From JAAYTL01 sp031460505 (lineage in GTDB: Bacteria > Bacillota > Clostridia > Tissierellales > Tissierellaceae): DNA of 64,000 nucleotides. The translations under genes were made by a program, and so were the position numbers. The number at the start of each line of letters is the position of its first letter. The first letter of the stretch is position 1. This document shows positions 40,217-48,027 of this stretch, piece by piece. The notes under the pieces are model-generated. The model saw only the letters and a program-made list of their open reading frames with translations. It did not search any database and was not told where the DNA came from. Location: NCBI GenBank assembly GCA_031460505.1, contig JAVKTT010000001.1, positions 434,001 through 498,000 on the forward strand, given 5' to 3'.

Positions 40217-41341
40217 TTGAAATCACCAAGAGTAGATTTTTTATATTTAAGCGAAAACGACATGATAGATGCAGGCGTTCTTAATATGCATGAATGTATC
40301 AATGAGATGACTGAGGTTTTTAAACTTTTAAGCAATGGAGATTATGTAATGGGTGGAAAATTCGGCAATTCTCATGGTATGGTACTTAGTTTTCCAGATG
40401 AACCAGTACATGAAGGGATGCCAAAAAACGGTCCAGACAGAAGATTCTGCGCAATGCCTGCATATTTAGGCGGAAATTATAGAGTTGCAGGTTGCAAGTG
40501 GTACGGATCAAATCTAGACAATATTCCAAAAGAACTTCCAAGATCAATACTTATGATGACATTAAACGATGCAGATACTGGTGCTCCAATGGCACATATG
40601 TCAGCAAATTTATTGAGTGCTTGGAGAACAGGAGCAATTCCAGGAGTTGGAGTAAAATACTTAGCAAAACCAGATTCGAAAGTAATTGGACTATTAGGAG
40701 CAGGTGCTATAGGAACTTCAACTGCTGAAGCTATATTAGATTCTGCAAAAAACGCTGAAAAAGTAAAAATTTACGATGTATATAGACCAACAGCAGAAAC
40801 ATTGAAAGAAAGAATTGAAAAAGAATATCCAAGCTTAGAAGTAGTAATAGTGAATACTCAAGAAGAAACTGTAAGAGATAGTGACATAGTAAATCTTGCT
40901 ACATCTGGAGAAGCAAATCCAAGAATCGAAAAAGAATGGATGAAACCAGGTTTATTAATTACAGCATCATCAAGTGGAAGTTTTGATCCAGAACATACAA
41001 TAGAAAATGTAAGATTAATAGTAGATAATTGGAAAATGTACGAAGAAGTAGTACACGAAGATGAATACCCATATAATAACCTTTCTATGGGAGTATTAGG
41101 TAGACTATTCTTAGACTGGATACATGAAGGTAAAATGACAGATGATATAATAATAAACATCGGAGATGTAATAAACGGAAAAGTTCCGGCAAGGGAATCA
41201 GAAGATGATGTTATAATATTTGCATTAGGTGGTCAACCAGTATATGATGTTGCTTGGGGTTATAGAGTTTACCAAAATGCATTAGAGAAGGGAATCGGTA
41301 CAAAATTAAATCTTTGGGAAAGAGCTTATCAAGCGAGGTAG
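40217..41341 (+). CDS. Tyramine oxidase subunit B-like protein (ornithine cyclodeaminase family)
   Basis: A 374-residue member of the ornithine cyclodeaminase/mu-crystallin family, closest to what is annotated as tyramine oxidase subunit B: FLYLSENDMIDAGVLNM start, DRRFCAMPAYLGG, KWYGSN, LMMTLNDADTGAPMAHM, LLSAWRTGAIPGVGVKYLA and the NAD-binding GLLGAGAIGTSTAEAIL. It starts at TTG with AGAGGGGGA upstream. Family members are NAD(P)-dependent dehydrogenases or deaminases; no subunit A gene is in the window, so a tyramine-specific role is uncertain. It heads an operon with an amino-acid symporter. Confidence 0.82.
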   Translation: MKSPRVDFLYLSENDMIDAGVLNMHECINEMTEVFKLLSNGDYVMGGKFGNSHGMVLSFPDEPVHEGMPKNGPDRRFCAMPAYLGGNYRVAGCKWYGSNLDNIPKELPRSILMMTLNDADTGAPMAHMSANLLSAWRTGAIPGVGVKYLAKPDSKVIGLLGAGAIGTSTAEAILDSAKNAEKVKIYDVYRPTAETLKERIEKEYPSLEVVIVNTQEETVRDSDIVNLATSGEANPRIEKEWMKPGLLITASSSGSFDPEHTIENVRLIVDNWKMYEEVVHEDEYPYNNLSMGVLGRLFLDWIHEGKMTDDIIINIGDVINGKVPARESEDDVIIFALGGQPVYDVAWGYRVYQNALEKGIGTKLNLWERAYQAR

Positions 41342-41354
41342 GATCGGGGGACAC

Positions 41355-41397
41355 AAAGGCATCATTACATGATAGAAAATTTATGTATGGTGCCTTT
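41355..41397 (+). terminator. Hairpin after the tyramine oxidase B-like gene
   Basis: Stem AAAGGCATCATTACAT with ATGTATGGTGCCTTT (one bulge, one G-U) and 12-nt loop, then TATTATAAG. No long U-run; probably partial termination before the symporter gene. Confidence 0.65.
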
Positions 41398-41487
41398 ATT
41401 ATAAGGTAGAATTAGGATATTCGGATATCATTGAATTTTATAGCAAATAAATTGATTATTTAATGCTTATAAGAAAGGTGGATATAA

Positions 41488-42858
41488 ATGCTAAATACTT
41501 TTATGAATTTTATTAATGCTGCAAACGATTTACTATGGGGGCCATTAGCTCTAGTTTTCTTGGCTGCAATAGGGGTATATTTGACCATTGGAACTAAATT
41601 TGTTCACTTAAAAAAATTCGGTAATATACTAAAAAGAACTATCCTTGGTACTGGTAAAGAAGATGATGATGGAGCAGAAGGTGTACTAACTTCTAGTCAG
41701 TCACTTTTTACTTCTTTAGCTTCTGTAATAGGAATGGGTAGTATAGTAGGTGTGGCTTCTGCAGTAATATTTGGAGGACCAGGTGCACTCCTTTGGATGT
41801 GGGTTGCCGCAGTTATTGGTATGATTATAAAGTACGCAGAAATTATTCTAATTATTAAGTATAGAGAAAAGACAGAAACTGGAGATTATGTAGGAGGCCC
41901 AGCTTTATATGTAAAGAAGGGTTTGGGAATACCTGTAATAGGTGAAGTTATAGTTATACTTATGGTTCTTGTTTGTCTTTCTTCTACAATGATTCAATCA
42001 AATGTAATAGTCGAAAACTTTAATAACATATTACCTGGAGACGGACTTCATCCAGCTATATTCTCAGCAATGAATGTAGTCTTAGTTGGGCTTGTTTTAT
42101 TAGGCGGAATCAAGAGAATAGGGGCTGTAGCTGAAAGACTAGTACCATTTATGTCAGCTTTTTATCTGATCGCAGGTCTTATAGTAATCATTGCTAATGC
42201 TCAAAATATTGTTCCTGCAGTTAAATTAATCTTTCAAGGTTTTCTAAGCCCAGTAGCTATAGGTGGAGGCTTCCTTGGATATGGTATAAAAGAAGCTATG
42301 CAATATGGTATTGCCCGAGGATTCTTCGTATCTGGTGCAGGTCAGGCTGTATTTACGGTATCCCATGCTCCAGCTAAAGTAAAAAATCCTGTAGAACAAG
42401 CGGTTTTCGGAGTTACAGAAGTGTTTTTAGTTACTATAATCTGCACAATCACAGGTCTTGCTATACTAACGAGTGGTCTATTTACACCTGATGGGAACGC
42501 TGCTATCCTAGTAACCCAAGCTTTTGCTCAAACAACACCTATCTTAGGATTGTTTGTAGGTATCTCTACAATATTATTTGCTTATAGTACAGTTATTGGT
42601 ATTGGCTATGTTGGTGAAGCTCAACTAAGTACTATAATTCCTGCAAGTAGTGCAAGAATATATAGATATGTATTCTTAGTATTTACATTTGTAGGCGGAA
42701 CTGGTGGACTCCAAAGTATTTGGGATGTAACGGACTTTTTCCTAGCAGTGGTAATGTTTATCAATCTAATAGTACTAATTGTAATGAGTAAGGAAATATT
42801 CCAAGTCAGCAATGACTATTGGTTGGATTATGATAAAGAATTGAATCAGGGAAAGTAG
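41488..42858 (+). CDS. Sodium:alanine/amino-acid symporter (AGCS family)
   Basis: A 456-residue membrane transporter of the alanine or glycine:cation symporter family: NDLLWGPLALVFLAAIGVYLTIGT at the N-terminus (in part), SLFTSLASVIGMGSIVGVASA, GPGALLWMWVAAVIGMIIKYAE (in part), and GYGIKEAMQYGIARGFFVSGAG. About ten to eleven membrane helices. It should import a small amino acid with Na+. The neighbouring dehydrogenase-like and GATase-like genes suggest the substrate is catabolised, but its identity cannot be read. Confidence 0.92.
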   Translation: MLNTFMNFINAANDLLWGPLALVFLAAIGVYLTIGTKFVHLKKFGNILKRTILGTGKEDDDGAEGVLTSSQSLFTSLASVIGMGSIVGVASAVIFGGPGALLWMWVAAVIGMIIKYAEIILIIKYREKTETGDYVGGPALYVKKGLGIPVIGEVIVILMVLVCLSSTMIQSNVIVENFNNILPGDGLHPAIFSAMNVVLVGLVLLGGIKRIGAVAERLVPFMSAFYLIAGLIVIIANAQNIVPAVKLIFQGFLSPVAIGGGFLGYGIKEAMQYGIARGFFVSGAGQAVFTVSHAPAKVKNPVEQAVFGVTEVFLVTIICTITGLAILTSGLFTPDGNAAILVTQAFAQTTPILGLFVGISTILFAYSTVIGIGYVGEAQLSTIIPASSARIYRYVFLVFTFVGGTGGLQSIWDVTDFFLAVVMFINLIVLIVMSKEIFQVSNDYWLDYDKELNQGK

Positions 42859-42895
42859 ATAAAACTTAAGAAATTTTAGAAAAGGGGAGAGAATT

Positions 42896-43534
42896 ATGAA
42901 AAGGATATTGATTATTAATAACGAAAAGGATTATGATGATTTTGGTTGGATTCCAGTTATAATGGAAGCTATATCTAAGATAGAAAAAATAGAATTTGTA
43001 GTAATACATCACAGTGAGATTTCAAAAGAGAAATTAGATGAAATAAACCCAGATCTTATATATTCAACTGGGAGAGTTACTTATGACTGGGATATTGAAG
43101 AAATATTAGAAGACTATGCTGCGGAGCTGGAAATGATGAAGACTACAACGATCCCAGTACTTGGCGTATGTGCAGGCCTTCAACTAATGGCTATAGCATA
43201 TGGTGCAGGCTTTGGTAAAATGGTAGAAACAGCTGATGATGAAGAAGCCATCCGTGAAACAGGCTTCCAAGAAATTGAAATCATCAAGGATGCTCCACTA
43301 TTAGAAAATCTAAGCAATCCATTCCGTTGCTATGAATTGCATCGGGATGAAATCAAGGATGTTCCAGAAGGATTTGAATTATTGGCGTCAACAGAGATGT
43401 GTAAGAGACAGGCGATTAAACACAAAGAAAAGAGTTTATATGGAGTTCAGTTCCATCCAGAACAGTACACAAATGAATATCTAGATGGTCAAGTAATACT
43501 AAAGAACTTTTTAAAAATGGCAAATATACGTTAA
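42896..43534 (+). CDS. Class I glutamine amidotransferase-like protein
   Basis: A 212-residue GATase1-fold protein with an intact Cys-His-Glu triad: nucleophile Cys in VLGVCAGLQLM, His and Glu in GVQFHPEQYT. It may be a gamma-glutamyl hydrolase or an amide-transfer subunit; no synthase partner is adjacent. Third gene of the operon with the symporter (37-nt gap) and before a strong terminator. The N-terminal NNEKDYDDFGWIPV is unusual for trpG/carA types and points to a stand-alone hydrolase or peptidase. Confidence 0.82.
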   Translation: MKRILIINNEKDYDDFGWIPVIMEAISKIEKIEFVVIHHSEISKEKLDEINPDLIYSTGRVTYDWDIEEILEDYAAELEMMKTTTIPVLGVCAGLQLMAIAYGAGFGKMVETADDEEAIRETGFQEIEIIKDAPLLENLSNPFRCYELHRDEIKDVPEGFELLASTEMCKRQAIKHKEKSLYGVQFHPEQYTNEYLDGQVILKNFLKMANIR

Positions 43535-43545
43535 TTATTTAAAAA

Positions 43546-43578
43546 TAAGGAAATTAGAATCACATTCTAATTTCCTTA
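43546..43578. terminator. Bidirectional terminator between the plus-strand operon and murJ
   Basis: Perfect 15-bp stem (43546-43560 with 43564-43578) and 3-nt loop between convergent genes; five Us follow on the minus strand (43541-43545). Confidence 0.92.
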
Positions 43579-43581
43579 CTC

Positions 43582-45117
43582 TTATCTCCTAAATCTTAAT
43601 ATCCTAGATACTTCCTTTACTTTTAAAGTCATACATAAGACAAAATACACAATTGCACCTATAACTACTGATAATAGTAGCAATATTAATTCTAATAATT
43701 TATTAACTCCAATTAATGAACCAAGTTTGAAATATATCAAATATACTACTGCACCCATTACTATAGATGCAAATAAAGTCTTAGCAAAGGTCACAAGCAT
43801 ATCCTTCATGCCTATAGGTCCCATTTTCTTTCTTAGATCCATGAATAATAATATGGTTGTAAATATAGCTGATATACTTGTAGCTAAGGCCAAACCATCA
43901 TGTGCCATGAAGCTAATGAATAATAGATTTAATACAACATTTAAAATTACTGCAATAGTCCCATTAATCATAGGAGTCTTTGTATCTTGAAATGAATAGA
44001 ACACCTTATTGAGCATCAACCTTAAGGATGAACCTACCAATCCTATAGAATAAAAAAATAAAGCACTACTTGTCATCTGAGTTGCCGTTGCATTAAAGGC
44101 ATTTCGTTCAAAGAAAATATAAACTATTGGTTCTGCTAATATCATTATTCCTATGGTAGCAGGTACAGTTATTAGCAAGATAATATTGACACCTTCATTG
44201 AATATCCTTTTAACCTGTGATGTATCACCTTGGGAAAATGCTTCACTTAACATTGGAAAAACCACTGTAGTAATAGCCATTACAAATACGGATATTACCA
44301 TCTCATTTATTCTTTGTGAATAAGTCAATGCAGAAATACTACCCTCTATTAGCTCTGAGGCAAGTGTCTTGTCTATTACAGCATTAATTTGTCGAACTGC
44401 AGAGCCTAAAAGTACTGGGACTACTAATATCATTGCCTTCTTTAGATAAGGGTCCCTTAAATTAACATTCAATGAATATCTATATCCAGAATGTCTCACA
44501 GCTGGGTATTGTATTAAGAACTGAGTAGATGACGCTATTACACTTACTAGCATAAGTATAGATATATCCATACCTTCTGAGAAGAATAAAAGATATATTA
44601 AAAATACAAAATTATATGGAATACCCATAATAGCATGGGGTCCAAAGATTTGATTGCTCTGTAAATAGCCTGAAAAAACATATGTAATACCTAAAAATAT
44701 GACAATAGGTAGACCTATTCTGTTTAGTCTAACAGCCATGTCAAACTGTTCTCCTTCAAATCCCTTTGCTAATATCTTAATAAGCACTGGAGAAAAAATA
44801 AAAGCTAATATAGCTAAAATGACTGTAATCAGTATTACTATATTTAAAATATTGTTTAAATACTTTCTTTGAGCTATCCTACCACCTTTCCCTCTTATTT
44901 CAGAGAATATTGGTATCAATGTAGTATTAAGTGCTGAACCTAAAGTTCCCATTATAATAACTGTGGCAGTCATAGCAACGAAATATGTATCAGTTTCCAT
45001 TCCTGAGCCATATTTTGAAGCAATCATAACCTCTCTTAAAAATCCTAAACCTTTACTTATAAGTGTAAAGATTGATATCATAAGTGCTGATTGGGCAACT
45101 TGCTGTTTTTTTGTCAT
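43582..45117 (-). CDS. murJ: Lipid II flippase MurJ (MviN family)
   Basis: A 511-residue protein of the MOP flippase superfamily with about fourteen membrane helices and MurJ signatures: SKGLGFLREVMIASKYGSG, FSQGDTSQVKRIFNEGVN and NKVFYSFQDTKTPMINGT. It moves lipid-linked peptidoglycan precursors across the membrane; related proteins may move other polyprenyl-linked glycans, which is relevant given the Wzz/ligase genes nearby. It stands alone between two terminators. Confidence 0.92.
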   Translation of the reverse strand: MTKKQQVAQSALMISIFTLISKGLGFLREVMIASKYGSGMETDTYFVAMTATVIIMGTLGSALNTTLIPIFSEIRGKGGRIAQRKYLNNILNIVILITVILAILAFIFSPVLIKILAKGFEGEQFDMAVRLNRIGLPIVIFLGITYVFSGYLQSNQIFGPHAIMGIPYNFVFLIYLLFFSEGMDISILMLVSVIASSTQFLIQYPAVRHSGYRYSLNVNLRDPYLKKAMILVVPVLLGSAVRQINAVIDKTLASELIEGSISALTYSQRINEMVISVFVMAITTVVFPMLSEAFSQGDTSQVKRIFNEGVNIILLITVPATIGIMILAEPIVYIFFERNAFNATATQMTSSALFFYSIGLVGSSLRLMLNKVFYSFQDTKTPMINGTIAVILNVVLNLLFISFMAHDGLALATSISAIFTTILLFMDLRKKMGPIGMKDMLVTFAKTLFASIVMGAVVYLIYFKLGSLIGVNKLLELILLLLSVVIGAIVYFVLCMTLKVKEVSRILRFRR

Positions 45118-45175
45118 TTATTAAACCCTCTTCTATATAGTAGTATTTATCATCAGACATTACTATTGATATATT

Positions 45176-45185
45176 ATTATAACAC
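45176..45185 (-). promoter_or_regulatory. Extended -10 promoter of murJ
   Basis: Minus strand GTGTTATAAT: TG-N followed by a perfect TATAAT (45176-45181), about 60 nt before the murJ start; the -35 is poor. The same GTGTTATAAT string forms the flgB operon promoter. Confidence 0.6.
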
Positions 45186-45193
45186 AGAAAAAT

Positions 45194-45219
45194 GGACCAC
45201 GAAAGTGATTCTCGTGGCC
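45194..45219 (-). terminator. Terminator of the SLH/PrcB-like gene
   Basis: Minus strand GGCCACGA paired with TCGTGGTCC (8 bp with a bulge), then ATTTTTCTG. It touches the stop codon of the gene at 45219. Confidence 0.75.
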
Positions 45220-46079
45220 TATATACTAACCCTATCTGCTATTTTATTGAATCCATCCAATATAAAATTATACGGCGAATCACCTAATTCATCTTTTGGA
45301 ATTTCTATACTTATTGTTTGATAAGTAATCACTTGTATTACATTCATATCTGGATCAGGGGATTTAATATCAAGATTTATCTTATATCCCTCTTTGTTTT
45401 TAATAATGTTTGTAATATCCATAGAATAACCTGGAGTTGGGAACTGCTTTGTAATTGTTACTAATACTTTATCCTTATCATTAGTTACTACAATCTCTTC
45501 CTGATTATTGAAAGATTGAACAACACCTAAGACATTAAAGGATACATTATTCAACTTATCCAATACCCCCTTCACTCTTTGTAAAATTATCACTGCTTCT
45601 GCCTGAGATAATTCTCTGTTCGGAGAAAATAGACTTCCTGGATCACCTTGGATTATTCCATAATTATTTAATGCACCTAATAGAGCTCTACTATTTTGAT
45701 TTAAAGTAGACACGTCACCAAATGGTATTTCGAACCCATCATCAAGTGCTATGTTTAACTCATCTAATATCTGTCCAAAATATAGAACCATGTCTTTTCT
45801 TAAAAACACTTCTTCCTCAGCTACTGCTGATACCTCATACCCAAAACTCTTTAATAATGAAGCTGTTGAAAGTTTAAAATCTTGCGCCGATATAGAATCT
45901 CTAGGATTTAACTTTTCAAAATTATTCCTAGATAGATACGGGAAATAGTAAGTAAGGAAAGATTTATCAATCATACCATAAGACCAATGATTATGTAATT
46001 TGCTTTCCATTTCCCCATATACAATAGACGAACTCAAAACCAATACTAAAATCAATAATATAATTGAAATCTTCTTCAA
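45219..46079 (-). CDS. Secreted protein with SLH region and PrcB-like C-terminal domain
   Basis: A 286-residue exported protein. Signal peptide to about residue 22 (SSSIVYGEME); two SLH-like segments, the clearer being FGDVSTLNQNSRALLGALNN followed by GIIQGDPGSLFSPNRELSQAEAV; C-terminal domain with PTPGYSMDITNIIKNKEGYK and VIQVITYQTISIEIPKDEL, resembling the protease-complex PrcB C-terminal fold. SLH domains should hold it to the cell-wall polymer. PrcB-like function is a motif-level guess. Confidence 0.75.
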   Translation of the reverse strand: MKKISIILLILVLVLSSSIVYGEMESKLHNHWSYGMIDKSFLTYYFPYLSRNNFEKLNPRDSISAQDFKLSTASLLKSFGYEVSAVAEEEVFLRKDMVLYFGQILDELNIALDDGFEIPFGDVSTLNQNSRALLGALNNYGIIQGDPGSLFSPNRELSQAEAVIILQRVKGVLDKLNNVSFNVLGVVQSFNNQEEIVVTNDKDKVLVTITKQFPTPGYSMDITNIIKNKEGYKINLDIKSPDPDMNVIQVITYQTISIEIPKDELGDSPYNFILDGFNKIADRVSI

Positions 46080-46110
46080 CTCATCAACCCCTTATATTCA
46101 TCCTATATCA

Positions 46111-46116
46111 ATTATA
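46111..46116 (-). promoter_or_regulatory. -10 element for the SLH/PrcB-like gene
   Basis: Perfect TATAAT on the minus strand about 32 nt before the start codon; I see no good -35. Confidence 0.4.
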
Positions 46117-46189
46117 CCCTTAATATGCCAATTGAATATTACAAATTGGTTACATCTATAATGGGAGTGCCCAGGTACAACTGCTAATT

Positions 46190-46221
46190 AAAAGGATTGT
46201 TCATAATCGAACAATCCTTTT
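46190..46221. terminator. Terminator after the 5'-nucleotidase gene
   Basis: Perfect 13-bp stem, AAAAGGATTGTTC with GAACAATCCTTTT, 6-nt loop; A- and U-rich ends allow function in both directions. Confidence 0.9.
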
Positions 46222-46229
46222 TCATTAGT

Positions 46230-47921
46230 TTAATATGGTATCAATATTTCTTGTGCTGGATATATTAGATGAGGATTCTTTATATTATTAAACTCAGCTA
46301 ATTCTTGATAAGTTTTCTCAAACATCTTACCAATTTTCCATAATACATCCCCAGGTTTTACTATATATTTCTTAACTTCAGCTTCAACTTCTTTCTCTAC
46401 TTCTGTTATTCTACCTTCCACCTTTGGTTCAATTTCGCCTTCTGCCCTAATATAATCAGCTAAGACCTCTGATAAAAGTCCATACTCAGCTAATATAGTG
46501 GCACCTTCAAACATTGTGTATCCATCTCCGCCTGCTCCCATAAAGTCATTAGTTACTAATTTATATTTAGCATCTAAATCTATAGGTTCTCCTTTAATTC
46601 TAACCTCACCAACACTATTAGCTTCATCATTTGTTTTGATTTTGAAGGTCATGCCTGCAACATGTGGGAACTTACCTGCTGCTTCTGGATAAGCATCTAC
46701 ACCATAATTTAATGCATCAACTATGGTTTGACCTGTTACTTCTATAACTACAGGGTAATTAGTAAATGGGAATGTTGTCAATATATCTTCAAGGGTTATT
46801 TCCCCTTCATCTATGGAGGCTCTAATTCCACCACCATTTGTTATAGCAACATCAGCACCACTTATTTCTAGCATTACATCAGTGATAAGATTTCCTAAGT
46901 TGGATTCTCCTGCTCTAACTACTTCTCTTTCTCCAACAAGAGGGACTGTAGTTTTGCCTACAACTTCTCGTAAAATTTCTTTATTATTAGCTTCAATCTT
47001 TTCAATTTCAGCAACTATTTCTGGATCTAATTCTGTTTCAACTGTGTCTTCATGCTTAATTAATTTAGCTTCTTTATATACTATATTTCCATCTTCAATA
47101 GTTAATTCTACTACGCCTATATTCTTTGTCCATTCGTGTGCCTGTACAATTAGAGTGTCATTCACTAATTTTCCTTCTGGTAATGTAGAGTGACTATGAC
47201 CATCAACTAAAATATCTATACCATCAACTTTTTCAGCTATATCAATACTTGTAATTTCAGATTCTTCGTCTATTCCAACATGGAATAAACCAACTATTAC
47301 ATCTACTTTATCTTCTAACTCTTTTACTATTTTTTCAGATGTTGCAACTGGATCTTCGAATTTAATTCCTTTAGTATTATTTGGATGTGATTTAACCTTT
47401 GTTTCTTGTGTTGATATACCAAATATTCCTACTTTAAATCCGTCAAATTCCTTGATGATATAAGGTTCAAAATCTGAAGTATCATCTTCTTTAAGGATAT
47501 TAGCTCCAAGGAATGAAAACTCAGCCATATTAGCTAATTCAACTAATCTGTCATAGCCATAGTTAAATTCATGGTTTCCTGGAGTTATTGCGTCAAATTC
47601 CATTTTGTTCATTAATTTTACTATTGCTTCACCACTACTTAATGTAGCTAGAGTTGTACCATGTAGAGTATCTCCAGCATTTAATAATAATACATTTGGA
47701 TTCTCTTCCTTAAGATCATTTACAATTGTCTTAAGCTTTTCATATCCGATTACAGAGTCATTGCCCTTTACTTGTCCATGAACATCATTCACATGTACAA
47801 TTGTTAATGTACTGCTTTCAGTTTCTGCAAAAGCTACCATAGGTGCTGCGCCTATTATTACCCCTAAGATTAAGACTAAGGATAAAAATAGGCTTAGAAT
47901 CTTTTTGTTAATAGAATTCAT
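46230..47921 (-). CDS. Cell-wall 5'-nucleotidase/metallophosphatase with C-terminal LysM
   Basis: A 563-residue exported enzyme. Signal peptide (to about residue 32, VAFAETE); calcineurin-like N-domain with metal motifs HVNDVHG, LNAGDTLHG, TPGNHEFNYG and DGHSHS; 5'-nucleotidase C-domain with GNLITDVMLEISGADVAITNGGGIRAS (in part) and FMGAGGDGYTMF; and a C-terminal LysM (KYIVKPGDVLWKIGKMF). It should release phosphate and nucleosides from nucleotides at the cell surface, held on peptidoglycan by the LysM. Confidence 0.93.
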   Translation of the reverse strand: MNSINKKILSLFLSLVLILGVIIGAAPMVAFAETESSTLTIVHVNDVHGQVKGNDSVIGYEKLKTIVNDLKEENPNVLLLNAGDTLHGTTLATLSSGEAIVKLMNKMEFDAITPGNHEFNYGYDRLVELANMAEFSFLGANILKEDDTSDFEPYIIKEFDGFKVGIFGISTQETKVKSHPNNTKGIKFEDPVATSEKIVKELEDKVDVIVGLFHVGIDEESEITSIDIAEKVDGIDILVDGHSHSTLPEGKLVNDTLIVQAHEWTKNIGVVELTIEDGNIVYKEAKLIKHEDTVETELDPEIVAEIEKIEANNKEILREVVGKTTVPLVGEREVVRAGESNLGNLITDVMLEISGADVAITNGGGIRASIDEGEITLEDILTTFPFTNYPVVIEVTGQTIVDALNYGVDAYPEAAGKFPHVAGMTFKIKTNDEANSVGEVRIKGEPIDLDAKYKLVTNDFMGAGGDGYTMFEGATILAEYGLLSEVLADYIRAEGEIEPKVEGRITEVEKEVEAEVKKYIVKPGDVLWKIGKMFEKTYQELAEFNNIKNPHLIYPAQEILIPY

Positions 47922-47985
47922 TTACACAACCTCCCTATTTTTTACTCAATATACACTTACCCATTAACCCCTTGATTTAACACAA

Positions 47986-48022
47986 AAAAATAATGGAATC
48001 TATAAAAGATTCCATTATTTTT
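47986..48022. terminator. Terminator after the O-antigen-ligase-like gene
   Basis: Perfect 15-bp stem, AAAAATAATGGAATC with GATTCCATTATTTTT, 7-nt loop, followed on the minus strand by TTTGTG. Confidence 0.9.
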
Positions 48023-48027
48023 CAAGC

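Noticed and set aside
40492..40728. Small plus-strand frame inside the tyramine oxidase B-like gene
   Set aside because: Out-of-frame shadow with Arg/Ser-rich translation and no ribosome-binding site.
41355..41397. Small RNA gene between the tyramine oxidase B-like gene and the symporter gene
   Set aside because: The only structure is one long hairpin consistent with an intercistronic terminator or stabiliser; no promoter is seen for a separate RNA.
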